From NCBI GenBank assembly GCA_027579435.1, contig JANBPK010000777.1, positions 1 through 64,000 of the forward strand: 64,000 bases of DNA, read 5' to 3'. The notes under the pieces were generated by a model. It worked only from the letters and a program-made list of their open reading frames with translations, ran no database searches and was not told the DNA's origin. Position 1 is the stretch's first letter. Every line of letters starts with the position of its first letter. Shown here in pieces: positions 45,888 to 57,904 of this stretch. The DNA comes from Candolleomyces eurysporus (taxonomy: Eukaryota > Basidiomycota > Agaricomycetes > Agaricales > Psathyrellaceae). Made by a program: the position numbers and the translations under genes.

Positions 45888-47565
45888 CTATGTCTGAGCA
45901 AGCGACTCCTCCAGTAGCCGCAACGCAACGTCAGCCGTCGCCCACGAAGCCTGGAATCCAGTCCCTCCATGTCTAATCATCAAACCAATCAGTACTCTCC
46001 TCTTCTTTCCACTGACCAGAAGAGTCGAAGTGGCGAAACATACCCGTAGTTATGAACAACCGGAACCCTCCCTCTCCCACCCACACCCTCTGTCCACTCA
46101 ACCTCCAGCCTTATTCCACCTTCTCTATTAGGTCTCAAACCACATCCCTCCGCAACAATCAGCGAGCGAACATCTTCAATGGTCGGGTCACGTTGCTTCC
46201 GGATTTCTGGGGGTGCAAGTTCAGGGAAAAGCTCGAATCCGCGTTTCAAGATATCTTCGGTAGTCTCGGGTCGTGGTTGGGAATACCAATCGTTCGGGAC
46301 TCTCGTTCCTCCGACGATAACCTGCAAAACATCCGTCTCTCATGTTCAGAATACGTTCGAAGACAGAAGGTGGACGGTGCAGATGAAGAGAGAAGCAAAC
46401 GCACCTCCCCACTCCTCCGAGGAATGATATACGTCCACGCCCCCGTCCGATCCCTATACAACGTCTTCCCACTCCTCACCCAAGGTGCCCTAACGATCAC
46501 GGTCTGCCCCCTCACAGGATACAGTTTCTTGTCCTCTACACCCCCGAGGAAGCGAGATCCTATACCCGTGCAGTTGACCACAGCCGCGGGTCCCTTCAAG
46601 TTCTCCCTCTGTTTCCCCTCCTGCTCCGTCGAGCCAGTCGGAACTGCCGTTCCGCCTCCGCAGAGACTGGCTCCCCCAGGAAAACTATACACCCCGCTTT
46701 CAATAACCTGGTCAATATGTTGAGCTGTACCACGGAGGACTCTCCCGCCTTTAACGAGGAATTGGTTGAGGAGGTAGTTGAGGTACAGAGGTGTGTCGAT
46801 GGTGACTGTGGTGAATGAGATCCCGGAGACTGCGCCTGTGGGGAGCTCGGATTTCTCGAGTCGCTTGAACTGCAAAGCGACCAAAAAGATCATTTTAGCA
46901 GTGAGCATAGAGCAAAATGGGAGGACTCGGAAGTGAGGTGCATAAAAGAGGGGACGCACATCAGGCATATTCTCAAACGGCTTAATCGGAATCGAGTCAT
47001 CGTAAAAGTACTCCTCCTCGTGGATACGAAGGAAACACCCCTCTGCGTCGCTGCCCGGAGCTGAGAGGTCCCAGAGAACTTTGAACGTATCGGCCTCCAG
47101 CTCTGTTCGGATGTCAGCGCGCGTGTTTCCCAAACAAACGGTTTAGATTTAAGAAAGATAATCGAAGTATACTCAACTATACTGCCCCTCAGCATCTGTC
47201 TGACTATACACATGATGTGCACCCTGTCATCCCACCCAACGAGCTTCGTTCAGTCGAGTGTCTTGAAGGATGGAGTGAGAGAGAGCTTGCACGTACCGCC
47301 CACTGACTCGTATACTTGATGTTCTTCGGATCCGTAGGCAACACCTCTCCAATAAGCACCACATCGTATTCTTTTCCAATTTGCGACTGGATCCTCAAGG
47401 CAGTTGTCAGACCTATGACTCCTGTGGTCCCAGTAGTATTGGGATTGAGATTTTTTCAGTCAGTCGATCCCTCACTCGAGTCATAAGGAGGACGATGAGT
47501 ATAACAATTGAAGCTCACGTACCTGCACCAAGAACGATAATCTGCTGCTTCCCTTCTGAAGCCAT
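45888..47565 (-). CDS. D-amino-acid oxidase (FAD-dependent)
   Basis: Oxidatively deaminates D-amino acids to keto acids, ammonia and hydrogen peroxide; allows use of D-amino acids as nitrogen source. From 47565: QQIIVLGAG joined across an intron to VIGLTTALRIQS, the Rossmann FAD motif GxGxxG. Next come TSQWAGAHHVYSQTDAEGQ, TPLYLNYLLNQFLVKGGRVL, AVVNCTGIGSRFLGGVEDKK and LYPVRGQTVIVRAPW (typical DAAO core). VIVGGTRVPNDWYSQPRPET carries the Arg equivalent to the substrate carboxylate binder. PVVHNYG joined to HGGTGFQASWATADVALRLL closes the FAD site. The protein ends ESLAQT, without the usual peroxisomal -SKL type signal. About seven exons; the last intron donor (GG|GTATGT) and acceptor rejoin the conserved HNYGHGG motif exactly. 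The gene symbol is left open because D-aspartate oxidases look similar. Confidence 0.92.
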
Positions 47566-49827
47566 GTCGTAGACAACTGAAGAGCAGATGATAGTCAACT
47601 GATAAGAACGATGCCCGCTACTATAGGTAGCGGGTCTGTACTTACCCTGAGCGCTTCAGAAAATTTGTAAGCTGAGTTCTTTGTCTCTCGACCCGCATCA
47701 TCTCCCTTCCCGGCCCATCGTCCCTCCGTCGCCTCCGTCTTCCCGCTTTACCAAACTTCTCAATCCGTTGCCACCTTCTGTAATCTCCTACCGTTCTGTC
47801 GGCTATCGGTTGTCCGCCCTTCCAGTTTGTACCACCCTAGTGCTCGCCGACCGGCCTCCTGTAAACCGTAAACCTCTCTCACGCCCCCCGTATCCGTACC
47901 CGCCACTTTCATCTGCTAGCGCGGTCCTTCTTCCTGGCACACTGCCTTTCAGTTGACTACGCCTTCCTCGTCTCCGTAACGGCCTCCTCGTCGCTGCGAA
48001 GAACATTTTAATGTTAATCAACTCATCTCCACATCGCGCCGCATGCCTCCTGGTCCCTCTGCAACCCACTGCCTACACGTCAACCTGGCCTCTTCTTACG
48101 AGGACCTCCAGTTCTCCCTGCTCTCGCACCTCCTCCGCGGCGAACGTCTCAATTCCAATGATTCTTTTTAGGCCGGTGACCGTCGCCCTTTGAGCGCAAA
48201 ATCAAGGATTCTCGCCACCCTCCATCCTCATTCTCTGATTGGTCACGAGTCTAGGTTCTTTTCTCGTTGCCCTTCTTAGTGGTCGCATTCCGACAAGCAT
48301 AGCAGATGATCCAAACTTAATCTGTCTACTTCGTGACGGACGATGGTCGACGCTGTGGGCTGCGCGGCATCGACTCAACCGACTACCCGACGTTTCTCTC
48401 GACTGTCCTCAGCCGGCCATTAAGAAGTTAATGCACGATTTGAAGTGGTGTTCGGGTATGGTTCTTTCGTTCACAAGGGCGGGCAAGGGTGGAAGTCTAG
48501 GATACAGAGTGGCCGGTAATGATTGAACCCTGCACCCATGTTCGCCTGTTGAGGGATCGGAAGGTCTAAGTCGAGGCAGTGGGTTGCACAACTCGGGTAG
48601 TCCTATCATTGGCGCACTGCTCTTCACCTGCAGCTGCGCCATCGTATTCTGGGTTAGCTGCTGGGTTAGGGGTGGTCGAGGGAGTAATAGTGAGCTTCCT
48701 ATAGTGGAATCGCCGCGGTATTGGGGAATACCCCGTGTAGAGGAACCTGCTGGAGAGTAAGTCAGACCCTCTGCAAAATGGACGTGGAGATAATCGGAAG
48801 ATGGACGGTGAGCGGACTGATTGATCCGCGATGGTTCGAATGTCAGTGCAACTCGTACTCGGCACAGGCTGCACGATCCCTTCAGTTTGTTGCTGGGATG
48901 GCAAGGTCAGTTGAGATGGAAGATATATGTTCTATGCTACCATCTTCCCCTGCAAATGAGCGGGCTCAGTCCGCCCCAGCGAGTATACCAGTGAGTCACG
49001 ATTGACAACATGGATTTAGTCGTGGCTCAGATATGCTTGTATCGATCCAGTCACAGTCCCAACCTGAGGTCGGAGGACAATGCATACACTTTAAAAACCA
49101 TCAACAGTACGGAAAAACGATCGTCGGGCTGAGACTTTACATGCTGCGTCATGCTCTCTCGCTGAATCCCTCAGAAGTGCAAGGTACGCTGATTGAGTCG
49201 CAAGGAGTTACAAGACCACCGACACTAATATCATGGATTATATGTGGCTTGTATATTGGCGGGGAAAAGGCACATGGTTGAGTCGTTACGGTGAAAAAAA
49301 AAAAACTCTAAAACAGCGTAGCGGGCTTGGTGGCAAAGCCGCTGTCTTATTCGGCGCCTAAAATCATTGTCGCTTCCCGCATTCTGAAGTGTTGATGGCT
49401 CAGCTCCGGCTCTACCGTTTCCCAGGGATTGACATGTAGCGGGCATTCGTCCGGAATTCGTATGTCTAGTCGAGAAACAACACGAGACTAGGAAGCACTC
49501 ACCACCAGTGATTCCCTAAATCCACCTTAGGATCGTAGCGAGTGTTAAAGCGTCGTCTTCGAAGCTCAATATGATTGATGGCGGTCGCATGAATATGCAG
49601 TTCAATGTGTGGTCAATCAAAGAAGCAACTCAAACCGCCTCAACCGCCATTATAAATGGTTCATCCAAATTGCTGGAACAAGCGATGTCCATTCAACGAA
49701 CAATGAGGCTGCTCTGCCACCTTTGAGGGATCTATGATTCAGCGTTGATTAACTCTCTCAGCTAAATGATATGCTCATAAATGCGGTGAGTCAATCCCAC
49801 AACTTCCCCAACTTCTCTCACAAGACA
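47566..49827. other. Intergenic, 2.26 kb with one dispersed repeat
   Basis: No convincing gene. Positions 48221-48334 match, with some 15-20 percent differences by eye, a segment at 52405-52515. The start of the stretch is CT-rich. Several 60-110 codon frames have no domain and are treated as chance. Confidence 0.45.
48221..48334. repeat. Dispersed repeat, copy 1
   Basis: Contains GGTCACGAGTCTAGGTTCTT, AGTGGTCGCATTCC, AGCATAGCAGATGATCCAAA and CTTAATCTGTCTACTTC in the same order and spacing as at 52405-52515. No coding meaning. Suggests a short transposon-derived element or recombinational duplicate. Confidence 0.8.
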
Positions 49828-51031
49828 ATGGCGCTATCCAGCGATGAAGCGCAACTGGTTGAGTCTCTTGGCCAGTTTGAGGCCAGAGCGGAATACGCAA
49901 ACGTATCGATGAGCCTCGTTGGTACCGGTGAGTAGTTCGAGTCGAACCCGGTTTGGTCCAGGGCTTGTGAAAACTGAAATGTCTTGTACAAGGTGTTCAC
50001 GTCTTCATGGCGCTCTACGGACTCTCTGTATTCCTGGAGACCACAAAGCCAGAGCGAAAAGGACGAATATTCTACATCGTTGTCAGCTTTGCTATCACAG
50101 CGCTGTCAGCTGTGTGCACCGCGTTGGATGCCGCGCGGACATTTCGCGACTTACTGGAAGCTCAATCTGGGACGGCGTATGTACTGATTATCAAGTGGGA
50201 GATGGAATCAAGACATGTATTGAGGCTTCTAAGCAATTGTAGCCTCAGGTTTCTAATCTTGATTGGCGACTGCCTTATGGTGAGCCCATAAATCCTCATC
50301 CGCATACCCATAGTCCAATTTCTCGCCTGCAGGTGTATCGCTGCTTAATCATTTGGAGAGAGCGCCTCTGGTTCGCAATCCTTCCCGCTCTTACTTGCCT
50401 AGGGTCTTTCGGTACGTGGGATTGCAGGGTTAATCTACTGGATAGCCAACCACTTCGATGCTCTTCAGCGACAGGGATGGGTGCAAATGCTCAGAAAATG
50501 ACAGGTGTTAATTCCATAAGGTTACAAAATCTCGAAATCGCCGCCATTTTCCTTACGGTATTGACCAACTTCTTGGTCACAGCCCTGATAACTTTTTACA
50601 TCTTTCGTGAACGTCGTGCTCTGTCCAAGCTTCAAGTCTCTCCTCGAGATATGAAGCTGTACACGGGAGCGGTAGCGCTAGTGATGGAGTCTGCTCTTCC
50701 GTTGACTGTCATTGGTGTGGTTTACGCCGCAATGTATGCGACTCCTCCTAATGAGGAGCTGTCTATCGTTAAGCCCCAGGTATTCTTCGCGTTTCTTTTC
50801 TACGCTTCATGTGTGAGTCTCGAATATCTCTAGGCCACACGTAGAAGGGGCTGCTAACTAATTGCCGTGTGTTAGTCCCTTTCACCACATGTTATTATCT
50901 TTCGTGTCACCACAGGTCGATCCTGGGTCAACCGATTCCCAAAGAAGAGTGACGCAGAAGCAGCAGTCTCAGCTCCCATCAACTTCGCGCATCGCACTGT
51001 CGAGACAACATCCAACGAATCGAGGACATAA
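49828..51031 (+). CDS. Multi-pass membrane protein of unknown function
   Basis: Basidiomycete-type protein with about seven hydrophobic helices and no known enzyme motif. Exon 1 (49828-49927) encodes MALSSDEAQLVESLGQFEAR onward. The next exon starts at 49993 and gives VHVFMALYGLSVFLE, IFYIVVSFAITALSAVCTAL and FLILIGDCLM. After an intron ending near 50332 it continues VYRCLIIWRERLWFAILPAL, IAAIFLTVLTNFLVTALITF and YTGAVALVMESALPLTVIGV. The last exon reads SLSPHVIIFRVTTGRSWVNR, a motif common in this family, and stops at 51031. The structure between 50400 and 50540 is unclear: a continuous frame exists, but the residues are not hydrophobic as expected and one or two extra introns are likely. 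Not the same subfamily as the DUF6533 protein at 21.7 kb, whose N-terminal signature it lacks. Confidence 0.75.
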
Positions 51032-51925
51032 CAAAATAGTGTTTGACACGTCTGTACTTTTTTCGAAAGGGAGTGTTCATGATAGTTGTTGTTTCTTGAG
51101 AAATTTTAAGCTCTGCTCCCTTGTTCCTCCCTGATCGTATTTATCTTGTTACCGGTCATATTTCAACAAATATGAGTCGGTACACTCCCCACAATACACA
51201 GAGTTGATGGTTATGATGAGAGTTCGCTCTGCCATGAATCGTTCCTGAGTTAATTACAGCTAATATACAAGGTATAAAATAAGCACGGATTCTGGCTTTT
51301 GTCAGGTCGATTTTGGTGGAAAGGGTTAACATGACGAGGCATTTCAGATGGTCAGGCTAAGAACATTTCCGATCGAGTCACCGACGCTATTGATAGATGA
51401 GTCGGGCTCGTAGCGCCGGTGACTCGATGGGAATCGCTCATTGCGTAAAACCACGAGGACGAGAGACGACGCAAAGGGGAAAGTAATCGAGGTGAACAAA
51501 TCGTGCTCACACTGTATACCATAAAGCGTTTGAGAGCGGTCCACGAGATAGAATCGTTTAGCAAACAAAAAGGAGTAGAGTCGGTACAGAGACGTCAGCA
51601 GTGGCCAGCCACAATCACGAGCAACGAGGGAGAGAGAGGGCCAGGGGCTAGTCGTAAAAAGATTCAAATTCGGCAGGGCTAACGGCAGGGATGTTCTTTG
51701 ACTGGCTTAACTTGGCGCCAAGTCAAAATGCTCCAAGGAAGATCGACGACAAGTTAACTTGAAAAAGTTGTTGAGGTTTATATTTATTATTTTCCATTAC
51801 TACGATACAGTCTCTTTCATTATTCGATGCTCTCATCGACGTTTCTCCTATTCAGCCTATTTATAATTTCTTAGTCAGTTTCGATCGGACGACGGTATAT
51901 AATCCCTTAGTTTACGTCCGCCGCC

Positions 51926-52082
51926 CCTCAGATTCTTACATTCATCTGAGGGTGCGTATCCATTTACTATCTCGCCATCTACCTATCACTTACCTATAGG
52001 CTCTAGTCTTACATCGCGCCTTTTAGGTATAATTCATAACAGATTCTTACATTCATCTGAGGTCTTACATCGCGCCTTTTAG
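51926..52082. repeat. Nested short direct repeats with a hairpin
   Basis: CAGATTCTTACATTCATCTG occurs twice (near 51929 and 52039) and is itself an inverted repeat (CCCTCAGA ... TCTGAGGG in the first copy). TCTTACATCGCGCCTTTTAG also occurs twice (near 52007 and 52063), the second directly joined to the second copy of the first word. This looks like repeated local duplication. Confidence 0.75.
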
Positions 52083-52404
52083 CCGTCCACGCCGTCTATC
52101 CCCGCTGTCAGCCGACCTATCTTCGACAAAAGTTACTTTGTGCACAGTCGGCAATCATGCTATCGACGGTCCAAACTGGTACAACGGCTTGCGACCGATT
52201 GCTTTGACAAGAGCCGAGCCTCTCTCGTGGTCGACACAAAGTGTAAAATGACAAAACAGAGCGAAATACTTTATTCATAACCATAATTATATATTGCATC
52301 CCTCAATTATCGAAAAACGCAAGACGGAAATCGAGAGCCAAAAACTCATGGGTACATACATCCGATAGCAACAAGAAAAGCTAGAACGAGCAAAAACAGA
52401 GTCA

Positions 52405-52515
52405 ACATCCTCTATCCTCATTCTCCGGCTGGTCACTAGTCTAGGTTCTTGTTACCCTTCTCAGTGGTCACGTTCCTATCAGCATAGCAGATGATCGAAA
52501 CTTGATCTGTCTACT
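52405..52515. repeat. Dispersed repeat, copy 2
   Basis: Partner of the segment at 48221-48334: CATCCTCTATCCTCATTCTC, GGTCACTAGTCTAGGTTCTT, AGTGGTCACGTTCC and AGCATAGCAGATGATCGAAA align in order. Both copies are in the same orientation about 4.2 kb apart. Confidence 0.8.
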
Positions 52516-52740
52516 TCAAGGGTTTTCGTGCAGCTGATGGTGTCGGAATAATGCACCAATCAGTACAATTGACCTTGCCAGGTGGTGCACGATTCACAAC
52601 AATTGTTCTCCTCCCCCTGGGTGGAGGAATGGTGCAGTAAATTGTCAAATATGATGCACCATTTGGTCCACACGCGCACTACAGTAGTGCATCGCTTACA
52701 TACCTTGTGAAGTGGTGCATTGTTTACATGCCTTGCCAAG

Positions 52741-54025
52741 TGGTGCATTGATTATGCACCACACCGACGTCCGCATCCATACTGCGAAGTAGTGTATCAA
52801 TTATGTGCCACACCGAAATTTGCATCCGGACTACAAGGTAGTGTATCAATCATGCACCACGCCGACCACCAGATATCAGAATGCCCTCCGCAAGTGGTGC
52901 ACCAGTTGCACACCACACTGAAACCCGTGTCCGTACTACAGGTAGTGTATCAATCATGCACCACGCCGACCACCAGATATTAAAATGCCCTCCGCAAAGT
53001 GGTGCACCAGTTGCGCACCGCACCGAAACCCGCGTCCATATTACAAAGTAGTGTATCAATCATGCACCAACCTGAACACCAGGTATTAGAATCGCCTGCG
53101 CAAAGTGGTGCATCAGTTGCGCACCACACCGACACCCAAATTTGAGTACTCTCTGTACTGCAAAGTAGTGCATCAGTCCGAATGCACCACACACGCAGAT
53201 ATTAGCGCCCTCTGAGAAAGTGGCGCATCAATTACACGCCAAACCATCTACTACCCACATCGGAGCGCCCTTGAGTGGTGCATCAATCATGCGCCACGCC
53301 GACGCCCAGGTATCAAAACTCAAAGTGCACTCGGTAAAGTGGTGTATCAATTGTGCACGTACCATACTGACACCCACATCAGGTCAGGGCTCCCTCCGTA
53401 TTGCAAAGTAGTGCATAATCATGCACCAGAGGTTAGAGCATGCCCTGCAAAGTGGTGCATTGTTCAAGCACGATACCGACGACAACGTGATGGCCTCCAG
53501 GTGCACAAAATGGTGCATCAATCATGCACCACGCCAACGTCCAGAGTTTGGAGCCCCCTCCTCAAAGTGGTGCATGATTAACGCACCACATTGACAGCGG
53601 AATGAGAACGACCTTTCTCCGCCCTCTCCGCTACAAACTGGCGCATGAATCATGCACCACACCAACATTGTGAGATCAGAGCGCCTTCTGCAAGTAAATG
53701 TATGCACCCACAACAGCGACCATGAACCTCTGAAATCCAGATTAGTGCGTCCACCACGCCAGCATCCCGCATCAGAGTACCCGCTGCACTATGAATTGGT
53801 GCATCAATCATACACCACACCAGCGGCGCGTCCGAGCGCCTTCTAAACGACCACTGCACCCGCCTCAGTGTGCGTGCATTCTTGCACCACAACTGGTGGT
53901 TTATTTGGGCTTTTCTATTTCTAATAATTATCATTGTTATTGTATAGAACCTTGGTGCTCTCAACGTTGAACTGCCATGTATCACTCAAAGTCAATGGTC
54001 ACACCAAACTGGTGCATCAACGCCC
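52741..54025. repeat. Array of TGGTGCAT-N5-ATGCACCA palindromic units
   Basis: About 19 imperfect tandem units, mostly 48-69 bp long, each built around an inverted repeat. Exact examples lie at 52741-52761 (spacer TGATT) and 53511-53531 (spacer CAATC). Degenerate arms (AGTGTATCA, GGCGCATCA, ATGCGCCAC, ACACCAC) occur near 52791, 52840, 52894, 52942, 52999, 53049, 53105, 53167, 53220, 53276, 53339, 53408, 53452, 53568, 53637 and 53797. After each palindrome a conserved ACCGACRCCC-like string follows, then a variable spacer. The overlapping short open frames here are by-products. Such arrays occur as subterminal repeats of DNA transposons or as protein-binding arrays; I cannot assign one. Confidence 0.85.
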
Positions 54026-54154
54026 TTTAACTTGTGCAGCAGAGTAACTCAAGTCCACTGCAAGTCGTTCCACTCCTGACTTGTTCAAAAGCTTGGGGCC
54101 GGTATGCGTTTGGAGCACTATCAGTCCACGGTTTCCACAAAGCCTGCTTGGACC

Positions 54155-54343
54155 TGTAGGGGCCTTGACGCTCCCAAGATATCCCCCTAGCCTTCAATAT
54201 TCTCATCAACGTTACCGTAGCAGCTTGCTCCCCGATATGTCATCAGAGCCATGTAGGGGCCTTGGCGCTCCCAAGATGTCCCTCTAGCCTTCAACACTCC
54301 CGCCAACGTAGCAGCATCACTCCCGGATGTGTTGTCAGAGCCA
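54155..54343. repeat. Two-copy 97-bp tandem repeat
   Basis: TGTAGGGGCCTTGACGCTCC at 54155 and TGTAGGGGCCTTGGCGCTCC at 54252 each begin a unit that ends in TCAGAGCCA. The second copy is slightly shorter. Confidence 0.85.
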
Positions 54344-54534
54344 CCTTGTGCTGCATCGCATAGTTAACGCTCTCCTCTGCACTTCACGTAAACTTACAGT
54401 TGAATTGTACCGATGCACCAGACCTTCAATCTTGTGCACAAACTCCGACTTTTGTTCCAAAAAATATTTATTTATATTTGTACGGGGAAAGCTATAGCGG
54501 CGGAAACACAATACAATACAATATGACAAGTAAT

Positions 54535-54660
54535 ACTCGCAAGAAATAATATCGAAGGGCCACTGGATCTGTTTGGCAACACAAGGCGAGATCATAAGCA
54601 CATACTTGCAAGAAATAACTTCAAAGAGCTACTGAATCCATTCGGGGACTGCGAGGTTTG
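54535..54660. repeat. Two-copy tandem repeat, about 70 bp
   Basis: CTCGCAAGAAATAATATCGA and CTTGCAAGAAATAACTTCAA start two diverged units ending GGCGAG/TGCGAG. Lies directly downstream of the stop of the following minus-strand gene. Confidence 0.65.
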
Positions 54661-54695
54661 AGTAAACAAGGTAAATTGAAATTTGATTGCAGGGC

Positions 54696-57600
54696 TCACC
54701 GTTTGTTCTCATGGGTTTCGCCCAAAATATCATCTTCCCTGGGCCGCTTGGCTGCCGATTTAGCACTCAGAAGATGATCGAACTGATCGAGGAGCTCTTT
54801 AACAAGAGCTTGCCATTGGGGGCGGGAGTCATCGTTCCACGAGGATGGGGTCAACGCCGCAGTCCCCCACCAAGCCATCAATGTGAGCAATGAGACGACG
54901 CCATGGGGACCTGTCCTGCTGAAATCCGATGGATGGAAAGATTGGACCCACTTGACAACAGCGATACCGAGATCGTTGGGATCGGTGATGTTCGGGATAT
55001 TTTCGTAGTTCCGAACGCCATGGCGAGCTTTTGTGGCCCACTGCGACCACTCTTCTGGCCTTCCTTTTGCAGGGAGTCCCTGAATCAAAGGGCGGTCAAC
55101 TCGAGCACTAGAAAGAATGGTAATGTACGTACTTTGCCTGACTTCCAGCCCCTACTATATTCATGTTCCGCCCACTTCTCGAGCAAGATAATCCATGAGG
55201 CGCCCAAATCGGTTCTCTTGAGGTGTGCAAGGGCAGGGGCGAACCAGGTAGGCTCCTCGTTATCAGCCGTCTGGTCCACTGGAGGTCGGGGAAGAGCGAT
55301 GTTGGTGCCGATCTCGTTCAATTTCTCGAGGCGGGTGGACGGGACGGGAGCCCGGCTAGACCTTCGAATGCTGTTTCCAGCGTCATGGAACGGGCTACGG
55401 ATGAGGTCACTGGCGCTGAAGTCCTTAGGTGGTGCATGGGTCTCCAACGTCGGAACCAGAGGTACGTTCTCATTTGGCCTATTGTTGTCCCCTGACACAT
55501 GAGCATTTGATGGCGTTGTTGGTGACAGGTTTTCTTTGGCTGCTTGTCGTTGCCTGTGATGCGGGCGAGCGCGAGATGAACCTTTATGAGTCGTAGAGGG
55601 CGGAGGGACCGAGTTGAATTGAGCAGACGTGAAACCACCAGACGACCATGTTGTTGGAACGATGTTGGATGAGGTCACGGCGGGTGATGCGCTGTTTGGA
55701 ACAGCGCCGGGTGTCAAACCGGGAGTAGGGGTAGAGGCGTTGGTGGTCTGCAAAGGGAAGGTAGGGAAGGCAGAGAGTGAAGACTTGGCTGAGACGGTGC
55801 TGTGTGTTGGAATTGGAGAATGGATGTTTGCTGGTAGGGCGGGTGTTGCCACAGCAACATCGGTAGCCGTAGAATGTAAGGTGGACAGTGCCGTTATGGA
55901 CATGTTGATAGCTGGAGGCGCAGGTGCAGACGAGTTGAGGAATGCTGTTTCGGCTGTGCTGGAAGGTGCTGGGAGAGGCAACGGCGCCGGTGGGGACATA
56001 TCCGGAACTGGTGCACACAGGGGCGGGAGCGCAATTGCAGACATATTGGGTGCTGGTGCAATCAACATGGCTGATGCAGTCGTGGATATGCTATTGAGAG
56101 CTGGTGGTGCAATCATAGATCCGTCAGAGCCCGGAAGCAAATTGTTGTGCGGTGTCGACGAATCCGGTACATGGACGTTGACGGATTTGGGCGAGGGCTG
56201 ACTGAGAACGGTGCTCATAGTGGTTGACGAAGCTGCGGGTGACCAATCCTCGATGTTTGGCGCATTCATCCGCGAGATTGCTTCCAGTATCTCGGGATCA
56301 GCCCACATATCTTCGTCTTCCTGCCAATCATTTGCAATGCTGAAGTCGGTGAGATCGTATCTCGATAGGTCAAAGGAGTTGCGGTTGGTATTGGCTGTCC
56401 CTGCAATTGGGGTGAGAAATTGACATAACAAAGGAAGGAGAGGAACTGACCACCAGTGGCGTCCGGAGCTTGACTGCTAATGATGTCCAGAGCCTGCGTG
56501 GCGTTGGGAGGCGGACCCAAAAGGTCTGCAGATTGAGCGGTCGAGGATGAACTCTCGGTTGAAACTTCAGGCTGCGGCTGGTCGTTCGTGAGATTGACTG
56601 CGGAAGGGTCGGGATTGGTGGAAGGAATCGCGTCTTTCCGCAGGGATATATCAGATTAGAACCATACTGAGTCTTTGAAAAGGACGCACCGGCTGGTAAA
56701 TCCACAGATTCAGACGATGAGCTGGCCAGTCCTTCAGATTCACCGTTCTCCGCCTCGGCTCCCGCTGTTTTGACCGAATCGGGTGCATCCTGGGCAACAA
56801 CTTCTGACTTCTCTGCATGCAGCAGTGACCGCTGTGCACAGAGATCTGGAGCTGATAGATTGTCAGCATGGGAAGAAGATAAGTGGGTCAGGTTGACGTA
56901 CAAAACTCGTAGCGACTGGCAAAACTTGCTAGCTGGTTGACCAGAACATGATCGTGGTCTGCCCACGCACTCGAGAAAAGAGGAGTTTCTTCTTTATCAC
57001 CAAATTGGAGGCTGGTGACGGCGAGAGAGAGAAGTAAGACTAGTGAAATAGACGAGAAACAGAACGTGGGACCCACGTTGTGGCAAGGATCTGACCACCC
57101 GCTTTCGGCACCGGTCCAACAATAGTGACGAATGCCAAGACGCCTGCCTTGCGTACAGCCAGAGTCACCATCTTGCTCAATATAGCGGGCAACTTCTCCC
57201 AGTACCTGAAATGAGTATGAGAATCAAGAGTTTAATCGGTAAGTCTCAAAAACGTACTTCTGATAGTCACTCGGAGTGCATGGATCGGGCTGGTCAACGA
57301 CTGTATCACCCTGCTGAGCTGTGACCAGCTCGACTTCAACTGCCACCCTCTGTTCCCCCGTCGCCTCCTCCCACACTTCTCTGGCAACCTTATGCCATAT
57401 CATTAGCTTGTCTCGACCCGAAGCCCCCTGACGTGTGCATTCTGCTTCATACTTGGGCTGGAAGATGTCGGGATTTTGCTTCACGAACAATTCGTATTTC
57501 TTGGCGTTACGTGTGCCCGCCGAATAAATGTCTTTCATCTCCTTCGAGGTGACCTTGTTGCTCGTATTCCTGCTTCGATTATTGCACCTCCACCGGAACC

Positions 57601-57904
57601 ACTCTTTGATACGCTAAAAGATTGAGTGAGTACAAACATGGAGGGACAGATTGGCAAATTGGCTTACCGAATACAACTTGTTGAGGTTATTGGAATAAAC
57701 CTTGAACTCAACTTCGTCAAGGCTTTCAGCGCTGATACTAGGGGGGAGAACCGGCCACCTCTCAAGGTATTCAGCGTTAACTTTGTCCCAAAACGGCTGG
57801 TATCGCCTGACAGAGGTCTGATAGGTCTCGTATAGCGGCAGGTAGCTGGAGAGGAAGGCCGCCTGAGGCGTGGATGCCCAACTTTTGGGCGCCATCTGCG
57901 TCAA
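54696..57904 (-). CDS. Large multi-copy basidiomycete family protein, possibly transposon-associated
   Basis: About 900 residues over nine or so exons; no enzymatic domain recognised. The N-terminus (MAPKSWASTPQAAFLSSYLP, YQPFWDKVNAEYLERWPV) is a short domain repeated in many Agaricomycete genes, then RIKEWFRWRCNNRSRNTSNK and YELFVKQNPDIFQPKYEAEC. A middle segment (DYQKYWEKLPAILSKMVTLA, VGPVPKAGGQILATT, WADHDHVLVNQLASF) follows, then a long Ser/Pro/Ala/Thr-rich disordered region (55.5-56.8 kb) with a basic SRARPHHRQRQAAKENLS stretch. The C-terminus contains APALAHLKRTDLGASWIILL, PAKGRPEEWSQWATKARHG and LLTLMAWWGTAAL, ending KRPREDDILGETHENKR. The family is highly expanded in mushrooms such as Laccaria and often sits in repeat-rich DNA; a link to mobile elements is inference. 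Start at 57904 or 57895. A TATAAATA-type box on the minus strand lies near 58000. Confidence 0.72.

Larger units (their letters stand above)
51032..52740. other. Intergenic, AT-rich with short nested repeats
   Basis: No gene. Contains the nested short repeats at 51.93-52.08 kb and the second copy of the dispersed repeat at 52.4 kb. Scattered TGGTGCA/TGCACCA words begin at 52551 and lead into the palindrome array. Confidence 0.5.

Noticed and set aside
52720..53985. Many short open frames with CTT/MIDTL-type repeated peptides
   Set aside because: Arise from the palindromic array; each frame is a repeat translation. The array is also not a CRISPR: units are palindromic, variable and in a eukaryotic genome.
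54903..56201. Plus-strand open frames of 190-199 codons
   Set aside because: Antisense shadows of the large minus-strand gene in its low-complexity Ser/Pro/Ala region.
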